Origin: Spinacia oleracea
Taxonomy: Eukaryota > Streptophyta > Magnoliopsida > Caryophyllales > Amaranthaceae
Assembly: GCF_020520425.1 (NCBI RefSeq)
Contig: NC_079492.1
Coordinates: 146,413,861-146,477,860, forward strand
Length of the DNA: 64,000 bases
Direction of reading: 5' to 3'
In this document: in pieces, positions 55,439 through 64,000 of the stretch
Layout of the letters: each line of letters starts with the position of its first letter
Position numbering within the stretch: position 1 is the stretch's first letter
Notes under the pieces: generated by a model
Database searches by the model: none
The model's input: the letters and a program-made list of their open reading frames with translations, nothing else
What the model was told of the DNA's origin: nothing
Program-made: the position numbers and the translations under genes

Positions 55439-56248
55439 GATGGATTGCTGAATATTCCCTTTTGAAAACTTTTGGAACGCAAAGGATAATTTTTTGCATT
55501 TAATTAGGCCGGGTACTTATGATCTAAGTTTTTTCCTCATGCATTGAGGTTGTTGTATCCAACTAGTGCCTAAGTACGACATTTTGTATAACTACTATCA
55601 AACTAGTATCAAAACTAGTATTTATTTATAACTCGAACAACTTTTAATGTACCAATTCAAACAGCTATCTACTTATCTAATTTTATTAATGATTTTTAGG
55701 TTAGCAAGTTCTACCTTAACACGTTTATTAGTAGGTTAGCAAGTTCTACCTTAACACGTTTATTAGTAGGTTTAAGATCATAGATATATATTCAAACGAC
55801 TTCTAATTTCAAAAGAGTGTGTTGTGTTCCTATATATTCGTTCGTTCATAACCTCGTTTGGTGGAACACCTTAATCGTACCGATTATTCACATTGTTTAC
55901 ATTTGGTGATAGGGTTTATACACTAACAACTTATAAATTAGTTACAAATATTACATTTATCTATAATATGAAATGTTTATCTCCAACTAGAGAACAATAT
56001 TAAATAAACGACTTCAAAACGAGAGCAACAATCTTTTGCACCTTTAACACTTAACACATGTTTAGGGATTGAACACCGAGTAATCCAATTCATTAAATAA
56101 CTGAACCGTCAATAACCCGTTAGGTGGAACACTTTAATTGTACCTACAACACTAGAAGAGTATGGGTTGGGAGTTGAGTTTCCCGGAGGCCGTTGAAAAT
56201 GTAATTGCCACGGACTTTTGTCTAGCTTCTAATAGCGTTGTGGGAGAT
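55439..56248. other. Spacer with a perfect 35-bp tandem duplication
   Basis: 55699-55733 and 55734-55768 are identical (GGTTAGCAAGTTCTACC...). A second pair of related phrases (GGTGGAACACCTTAATCG near 55860 and GGTGGAACACTTTAATTG near 56124) suggests an older, diverged duplication of about 260 bp. No gene is seen. Confidence 0.7.
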
Positions 56249-59200
56249 TTATAAAAAATACAAAATATTAATAATCAATAATTTAATGGAAAAGGGAATG
56301 ACAAGGTTGTTAGCTTGGTCTTCCCACCCAAGGCTATTTCGGAATAACAATATATCATCATCGGGAACAACTCCTATACTCGGAGTATTTTGTGAAAGTC
56401 CAAGCATTTCCGTGGCTTTTTGTTTCAGCTTACTTATCACCTAGGAAACATTAGGGAAATAAATCTAATGTATTACATGAACAGAAAACTACTACTAAAA
56501 TTGCAGTAAAATAACAAGAGTAAAAGGGTCCAACGTACCTGTAACTTTCCAACCCATTCTGTCGCAGAAGTAGACACCCCTTCAACGACCTCATCATCCG
56601 ATTTCGATGACTCCTCCGTGACCTAATATTGGATCAAAGGTATGCGGCATTATCATACAAATAAACCCATAGATAAAATATTAATTGGGTTCTTAATACA
56701 ACGCTAACCTTATTTTTTGCCTTTGATTTTTGCGTCCATATGTTATTCTCACCCACAGCCTTGTGTCTTATGGTCAAAGGTCTGTCCCTTTTCTTCTTGC
56801 TCCTGCTTACAGGGTTCTTAATCTTCACCTGTGTGGTACAACTTTGTTGGGAAGCCTCGTCTAAAGCGCGGGATTCTAAAGGAATAAACTGTTGTTTTTC
56901 TCTGGCTGCCCATACCCTTTCCCTCACGCCTATTTCAAGACTTTGCAATTCCTTGACTACAAACTTGAGAATCTCATCGTTGAAAGTCGCTTCCTCACAA
57001 ATAGGCTCAAATACGTTCATCATCATATCAAACCTTTTCAGCACCTCTGTCTTTGTAGGATCATAGGAAGAAACGATCACATGCATGTGCTTCCTGTAAA
57101 CATCTTTTCTCCATCTACGAAGGATGTATTTCTCAGGAACATCAACTACAAAGTTTTGATCCAGTATGCGTATACAATGCCTGCATAGAATACCCCTCGT
57201 TTCAAACATCTTACACATACATGAGACTTCCTTTGCCTCGGCACAAAATTTAACCAAATAGAACCTCCGATGATTAGTCAATATTTCTTCACTCTTACCT
57301 TTTTTAATGAGCCAAACCCTATCCTCCAGCACATATTCAAACTTCGTCTTTGATATTTCTTTGGTCTCCTTCACAACACAATATAAAAGCTTCTCACATT
57401 GTATTTGCACTTCCCTAAACTTGTTGTCTGTGTAAAGCTTCTGGAATACCGCCTCAATGTTAAAACCAGTTATCAACTTGCGAATATATTTCGCATTATT
57501 AGCATCCGCGTCTTTCTCATCACTGCATCTTTTATTCATAGCTTCACAATATTTCTTAGGAAACTCATACAACTTTGTGCTTCTCTCCAAAAAACCATCA
57601 AAGAATGAATTTATCGACTCGACACGCTGCGTTGTTTTCATGCCAGCCCAGAATATATTATTCATAAACGCAGGTACCCACATTTCCCTATCCTTGTACA
57701 AGCTGTCGAGCCAAACATGGCAAGCATGGTTTGCAACTTCAAAATCAACCTTCATGCTAGACCACCTGTTCTCAAACTCCTCTACACACAAACTCTCGTA
57801 AACAACTCGCTTTATCACCTTTTTCAACTCCTTATACCTAGCCCGAACACATTTTTTGGTTCAGTACATATTTCTCCAAGGATAATTTACGTTATAATAC
57901 TTATAAACAGAGGTACTACTCTAACAAGTTAATTTTTTTTAATAACGCTTGAATAACTAGTTAAATAAATTTTAAATTATCTGGTTTGCATCATACTCTA
58001 GTACAGTAAAATTTAATTATCACCAATCTTCTTTTTACCTAAAACAGTCTAAGTTAACATTTATACCGTCTCATAATCAACTGAAATTATAATCTACTAT
58101 TAACATAAACAGTCTAATTATTTAAGAATACTATCTGAACATTATTCTCCTACTTATTATATGCAACCAAATTACACACCTTAACGTGCAATGGACAAAA
58201 AAAATCGACTAATATTATTTTAAAGGGCCTCAAATATAATAAAACCATTCTACGTACCACTCACTGATAGGCACTATAACCCTAAACATGCAATGTCATT
58301 TTATAAATAAGGTACATAACATAATAGTCGCAAGAATTAGAAAACATACTTGGGATGAAAACCAAGTTTGGTAGGAATTTTGTTCATTATGTGCCATAGG
58401 CACCAACGATGGCGAGCCTCCGGCATCTCATCCCTCAGAGGTCGTATCATAGCCGGTGCTTGGTCTGTTAAAATGGCATCCGGACATCTACCACCCATGC
58501 ATATGCGCCATTGCCTAAACAACCAACTAAAAGTATCAACATCTTCGTGGGACAACAACGCACAACCAAGCAAAAGTGACTGCCCGTGATGATTTACCCC
58601 CACAAAATTGCAAAAGGGGACCTCATAATTGTTTGTGAGGTAAGTGGCATCAAAACAAACGACCTCGCCAAATTCGTTAAAGGCCACACGGCTCCTAGCA
58701 TCAACCCACATAATGTCCTTCAGACCACCTTCGACATCAAGTCTGTGGGCATGGAAGAATTTATCATTACCCTTTTGCATTCCTTCAAAATAGTTCATCA
58801 TCGCATTTGCATCCCCACCTTCCATTTTCAGCCTCCTTCGTTCTTGAACTATGTGTACAATATCCTTTTCAGCAAGGATAACATTTTCAAGCCCACCAAA
58901 GCGTTCAGCTAGATTAGCCCTGACTTGTGACACCGGTGCCCCAGATTCGTACCTGGATATTAATCCTTCCTTAAAGTAGTCACTAGCAGTAGCCATTCGA
59001 TATTCTTTCACGCCCCTCCACTTGCTTGGTGTAGGCTGGTGGTTCAAGTGTTCTAGCACAACCTTCCTAACTTCCCATTCATTGTCCCCGTTAACACTAG
59101 CGTACAACATGGCGGTACAATGACACTTCTTTGATTTACGATTCAACTTACATGGTGGATCGGGTACCGAGCTACCACCCAATTCCATATTATTTGCTCT

Positions 59201-60455
59201 TTTCTTTGCCTCCCTTTTCTGTCTCATGTAAGGGTCACCATAACACTCACACCTCCATGTCGTACCCCTCTTTTCCTTCAATTTATTATATGTAGCTTGC
59301 GGCCTACACACACCAAATCCCTGTTGTTTTGCATATCTCTTGTAATACTCCTCAACATCCTCCCAACTTCCAAAAATAAGCCCTTCGGTTGGGGGGGGGG
59401 GGGGGGGAACTACTTCTTCGTTTGTGACAATATAGGAAGTACCTCCAACCTCGTTGGGTCTATCACCGAGTACGGCGTGTTCAGGAGTGCAAAGGAGTCC
59501 TTCCTTTGAATTAGTCATGCTATTCTGAATCCTACTATTAGGGGTTACATTACATGATTGGATTGAAGTACGGGGAGAGATTCCAAAAAAGTTGTCGTCT
59601 ACGCTCCTACAATTTGTAGTGCGGCTTGGGGTTACAAATGATGAGGTATCTGAAGAAACAACACCCGATCTAACGGTTGACTGGAGTTCTACAATGTCAA
59701 TTAATCCCTTCCCACAACTATCCCCATGATTACCAATAATACCACAAGGGATTTGGTGTAAGGTTACACTTGAATCTTGTCCTTCGCCCAATCCGACAGA
59801 ACATCCTTGAGGTTCTACATTAACACCACCACCCAGGTATATGGCCTACATTTTACAATATTTTAATTATTATAACAGTCAATTAACACAAACACTACTG
59901 TCTTTATTAACATCCTAACAATCTGATTATATCAATTTTTCATTCAATCACTCCAAAACTTAGTACAAACAAACTCTTCCACAGAATATTAGCCCAAATA
60001 AAATATTACCAACAGTGACAACAAATCTGTTTTATTAAAACATATTATGTAATTAATTAAACCCTTCTACATTTAATAAACTAAACCTATGGCCTTCACA
60101 AATTCATGTTACGGACAAAATGATAATTAAATTCTCACCACACCACTTTTATAGTTAATTTCGTGTTTGTCGAGGATAATTAATCATTAATTATTAAAAC
60201 AAATCTCACCACTGTTCACTCTCTCCCCCACAATCAAGCGGATCTCCCAATACGGGACAATAAATAAACCCCAATTATCATAAAAATGATTATTTCACAC
60301 ACCAATAAAATACAACAACAAAATTCGCCAACATTAATTGGATTCAACATACACACTAAGTATCATACGAGATTATGCACGAAACAGTCAAAAATTACCT
60401 CGACATAGCTAGGTACTGCAGCTTCACTCCCAATATGTGAATTTTTTCCTGTCAT
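56249..60455 (-). CDS. FAR1-RELATED SEQUENCE protein (MULE-derived), five exons, 985 aa
   Basis: Minus-strand exons are 60399-60455, 58350-59845, 56709-57837, 56539-56622 and 56249-56440; every junction is GT-AG and in phase. Domains: FAR1 zinc finger at about residues 175-290 (SWEDVEEYYKRYAKQQGFGV, TWRCECYG, CHCTA, HLNH); MULE transposase core with VCFDATY (Asp about 418), ILTDQ (Asp about 480) and RVESINSFF (Glu about 591), so the DDE triad is kept; SWIM finger at about 724-738 (CMCKMFETRGILCRH). FRS/FAR1 proteins are domesticated Mutator-like transposases that act as nuclear transcription regulators, classically in phytochrome A signalling. The last 60 aa are hydrophobic and less certain. 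A G run at 59391-59407 encodes a Pro stretch before the FAR1 domain; a miscounted run would shift the frame. No flanking TIRs were found. Confidence 0.88.
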
Positions 60456-61060
60456 TTGCTGCGCTCGGGAGTAGATCAGAGTAGTTGCTTCATTAGGGTT
60501 TGTAAAAATGGAGGTTTTTCAGTCAAAAGAGAAAAGGATATTTGAATTCTCAAGAAATGGATTTGAATTTCAAACAAACGGCAATTAACTGGTGTTAACT
60601 TCATGTCATCTTCGTCAAGTAACGGAACAAAACCATTAACCATCCATAATTATTTCTCCTTTATTTTGTATGTTAAGTAAGTTTGATTCATTTTCCTTTT
60701 CTTTTTTAATAAAATATTGGATTTGAGATACCTATTTTACCCCCCGCTTAACGCCCCTGGTTAATCAAGAAGATCAACTGGGCAGGCCTCAAACAAACAA
60801 GGCCTTAGAACAAAAAAAATTACCTAAATTACAAAAGTTTTTTTTAAAAATAACCATTCATACTAGCTTATACAGGAAGCCAAAGTGAGCCAACAACTAA
60901 AACGGATAATTTCATTGTTGTTTTGGAAAATTGTGATCTCAGACAATCAAATTTGATTGGTTGGAAATGAAGGTGAGAGTTATTGTGTTTTGGGTTTTCA
61001 TTTTTGTTTGACTAAATCCCGGCAAAAATAAAAAAATTTAACAAAAGGTCTTGCGCGCAC
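60456..61060. other. FRS promoter side
   Basis: The 5' UTR of the FRS gene probably occupies the first 100 bp (60456-60530). Beyond that nothing is recognised; 60865-60890 (TAGCTTATACAGGAAGCCAAA) matches 50131-50150, the start of the duplicated gene-fragment block. Confidence 0.45.
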
Positions 61061-61341
61061 AAGGTGTACAATAAATTTATTGTACACCAAGATAACTTTT
61101 ACCCATTTTTTCGTAACTTTAACCTAGTTTTAATTAACTTTTATATTAGTAAAAAAGAAAGTTGATAGAAATGATTAAATGATTAATTTTATACATTATA
61201 AGTGATTTTGAAGAAATAAGTTTTATTAAAATGAAAAAATTAATCACTTAAAAATAGATAACTTTTACATATATAAGCTTAACTTTTAAGCATTTTAAGT
61301 TAACTTTTACTTCGGTGTACAATATTTATTGTACACCCATT
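61061..61341. mobile_element. MITE with palindromic ends (GTGTACAATAAA family)
   Basis: Each end is itself a near-perfect palindrome: GGTGTACAATAAA/TTTATTGTACACC at 61063-61088 and GGTGTACAATA/TTTATTGTACACC at 61314-61337. The inner arms AACTTTTA/TAAAAGTT are inverted too. No target duplication was fixed. It interrupts the upstream part of gene fragment 2. Confidence 0.65.
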
Positions 61342-61429
61342 GTAAATAAGAATTTGTGAAAATTTAAAACGGGATTGGGGAACCGGTTAGGCCGAAACCT
61401 ATTGGTCAATTAGACAATCTACCACCGTT

Positions 61430-61975
61430 TTCTTTTTTTCCTGTGGGCTGTGGGATTTCTATAAGACAAAGTACTCTGTTTTCATCGCCCTTCTGTCCAC
61501 CTCTCTCCTTTCTGTTTTTCCTCCACCAATTCTGTTGGTGGCCGCAACCAAGCCACGGCGTTAATCACCAACTATCAATTGATAGAACCGCCGTGTCGGA
61601 AAACACGACAATTCTATCAATTGTCCGATCTCCTTCGATCAATTGTAAGTTGTTAACCCCTGTTTTTGCTAATTGTTAGCGATGAAGAGCACATCGTATT
61701 TGTATTTTTGTATATTATTCCCGTTGATTAGTTGATTACTAATCCGTAATTTAAAGTATTGCATTCTTCTACCACCTAGAAATACTAAAACATGAGTTTT
61801 TCATTTTGTCAAGTACTCCGATCCTGGGAGAGATGTGAGATGTCATTGCAACCACAAGTACAAAGCGTTTCATTATTGTCGGATTTCTTGTCGCCTCTTG
61901 GATTTAACTGCGTACATGCAATTGCAAATTCGACCGTGGTTTCTCCGACTAAATTATTTCATTAGTTGAAGGTAT
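61430..61975 (+). pseudogene. Gene 5' fragment 2 (paired with 50.4 kb)
   Basis: It matches 50380-50871: GTTGGTGGCCGCAACCAAGC, TCAATTGTAAGTTGTTAACC, TCTTGGATTTAACTGC and GCAATTGCAAATTCGACCGT. Its second exon-like block reads FLSPLGFNCVHAIANSTVVS but meets a stop (CATTAG) before the GG-GT end seen in fragment 1. It is more damaged than fragment 1. Product unknown. Confidence 0.4.
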
Positions 61976-62854
61976 AATTCTTCTAACTATTTTTAACCTA
62001 TCTCATTCCGATAGCATGTACAATTATTTATGTTCCCATTGTATTTTATATAGTTGAATTTAGTAATTTTGATGATGAATTAAAATTGTTAAGATGACAA
62101 TCAATAGATTAAATATACTAGAATTATTGTGAGATATATATTAATTAGATCAGATATGTAGGGCCCGTATATGTACAGATAATTTAAAATTATATGATTA
62201 ATTTTTTTATAATATATTTAACAGAAATTTCTCATCGTAAATAATTAATAAATCTTGAACGAACTCATTTAATAATCTGAGATGTGGGGTTTCAAGAATA
62301 TAACAATTGAGATTTAACTTGCTTTTGAATGTTGCACGACATGTTTAGGGCTCACAAACAGGAGTAAATAGGTCTGAAGGTCCCTAAACTTTGCCAAAAG
62401 GAGCAGTTAGGTCCCTCAAGTTTCAAAAGGAGCATTTAGGTCCCTCAAAATGGATGGAAAACCGCTGCTTTTTGTTTTCCGTCACTAACGGCCGTTAAAA
62501 TGAATATAATAATATAAAAAATTATTAAAATAAAAGGAGAATTAATATACACGTAGATTAATGATTGAAAACAGATGATTTTGATGAAAATAAGCCTTTT
62601 CCAATTACTTAGCCTTTTCAACTTACTTTTTCAATGTGTACACGTGGAAACCTTCCAACTTCCCTCGTATTTTCTGGTTCCTTCCTAATAATGTTTTGGC
62701 GGTAATTTTTTTACTGTTCCCAACCCTATTTCCCCCCTTTTCACTTCCTATTTATATGGTCCCCCCCCATTTTCACTCTCAGTTGTCTTTTTGCCATTTA
62801 CTCACTCAAACACTTAAGAGAATTTGAAGTTATTGCTCTGAGTTTTCTGCAAAA
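61976..62854. other. Spacer and promoter of the F-box-like gene
   Basis: 62377-62460 holds three GGTCCCT(A/C)AA units (GAGCA(G/T)TTAGGTCCCTCAA), a common plant repeat motif. A TATA-like TATTTATATGG at about 62750 lies roughly 100 bp upstream of the F-box gene start, giving a plausible core promoter. No other gene is seen. Confidence 0.45.
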
Positions 62855-63773
62855 ATGGGTTCTTGCGTATCAGGAAAGAGGACTGCTGATAAGTGGGAAT
62901 GTCGCACCCCCAAGAGAACAAGAATTTCCAGATGGGACGAAGGTATTTTCATTCAATTTGTCGGTTTTTTCAATAAATGTTTGCAGTTGAGCCATGATAA
63001 ATTAGGGTTTTTTTGTTAAGTAACTTTTTCCCAAAATTGGTGCATGCATTATCTTGATTGTGGTTTTTTATATGTTAATTTAAACAATCGTGGGCTGATT
63101 TCGCATAATTTATCAATTGAAGTTGGAATTAGGGTTTCGTCCGTTTTTACTTTCCAATATTTAATTCGAATTGATGCTTGCATGTTCTTGAAAATGGTGT
63201 TTAATATGTTAAATTATACAATTGTTGCCTAATTTGGAATTAATTTAAACTAGATTTTGTAGTAATTAGGGTTTCACTTACTGTTTTTGATTCACTTAAA
63301 TAAAAAACAGAGTTTGATTAATTCGAATTGATGCTTGCATGTTCTTGAAAATGGTGTTTATTTAAACTATTGTTTAATTTGGAAGTATTTTAATCTAGAT
63401 TCCGTATAATAATTAGGGTTTACTTACTGTTTTATTGACTTTGGCCGTTACTTTGACTTTAGGAAACCTTGCTTTAAGGGAGGCACACCCCCTTTGTCAT
63501 CATCAAGACATCCTCATCACCCAAATCTTCACCAAGCTGGACTGGGAGGGGCAGGCTGCTGTGCAGATGGTGTGCAAGCAGTGGCGTAGGTGGGCCAAGT
63601 TGCGGTACCGCCTCCCATACCACTACCCTCAAGGATGCTACCGCGCGTGGCTGCGGGAGTGGGTGATCATGGACATCATTGACAATGATGGCCGTGACTT
63701 CCACGCCTGGATGGACAAGGACATGACCGTCTACTTTGACGGCTTCCCCCTCCTTTTCAAGGAGGAGGAGTAG
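62855..63773 (+). CDS. Small F-box-like protein, two exons, 132 aa
   Basis: Exon 1 is 62855-62942 (MGSCVSGKRTADKWECRTPK, basic, nuclear-signal-like KRTR) and exon 2 is 63463-63773, with a GT-AG intron in phase 1. Residues 39-75 read DILITQIFTKLDWEGQAAVQ, then MVCKQWRRWAKLRYRLP, the F-box helix pattern (I..IF..LDW......VCK.WR). F-box proteins tether substrates to SCF ubiquitin ligases through SKP1. There is no substrate-binding repeat, only an aromatic acidic tail (DFHAWMDKDMTVYFDGFPLL). Exon 2 is GC-richer than its surroundings. The final 230 bp of the window is its 3' flank. Confidence 0.75.
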
Positions 63774-64000
63774 CTGGTGGTGGAGGCCATGCAGGGGTGG
63801 TGGTGGCGCTGGTGGTGGTCCCTCTTTTGTCAAGCTTATGATGATCCAGCTTGTTTATAGCTTTTTTAATTTTTAATTTTCAAGGACAATTACATTACTC
63901 TGTCATTGCAATTAGGTTTTTGTGAATGTGACAAATGTTGGTTTTTGGTATTTGTCACTGCTATGACAGTAGTTTATATCTAACCGTAGGCTTCTCCCTC

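Overview
This is an AT-rich plant nuclear window. GT-AG introns, Stowaway, Tourist, hAT, CACTA and Helitron repeats, a P-class PPR gene, a FAR1-RELATED SEQUENCE gene and a NAC fragment all point to a flowering plant. A eudicot such as a Caryophyllales or Amaranthaceae member is my guess, but the sequence alone does not fix the species.

Region by region. 0-24 kb is a decayed tandem array of a cytochrome P450 of the CYP85 clan (CYP88/CYP729-like). Piece A is a 3' end (480-1050), piece B a 5' end (1525-2070), copy C a full eight-exon copy with one frameshift (5579-8567), and copy D a 5'-truncated copy split by a Tourist MITE (13553-14950). C and D share kilobases of downstream sequence: a Helitron, then an RNase H-like module. 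Many MITEs, one nearly complete Ty1/Copia element (15754-20574) and a second Copia fragment were added later. 24-30 kb holds an intronless mitochondrial-type PPR gene, a possible two-exon small gene, and a Ty3/Gypsy gag fragment. 30-35 kb is repeat-rich, with a triply nested Stowaway cluster. 35.8-39.4 kb holds a clean six-exon PTPMT1-type phosphatase gene. 40-48 kb holds two tandem copies of a hAT-transposase-derived gene. The first is cut short by an antisense RNase H-like module and a 982-bp hAT element; the second is intact (683 aa). Both keep a start-stop uORF abutting the main start codon. 50-62 kb contains a pair of related gene 5' fragments (50.4 and 61.4 kb), a broken NAC gene, a two-exon gene for a tandem SUMO-like (beta-grasp) protein, and a complete five-exon FRS gene on the minus strand (985 aa). 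The window ends with a two-exon small F-box-like gene.

The intact genes are unrelated housekeeping or regulatory functions and do not form a pathway. The striking features are the layered history of duplication and insertion, two independently retained transposase-derived genes (hAT and MULE/FRS), and the small tandem SUMO-like protein.
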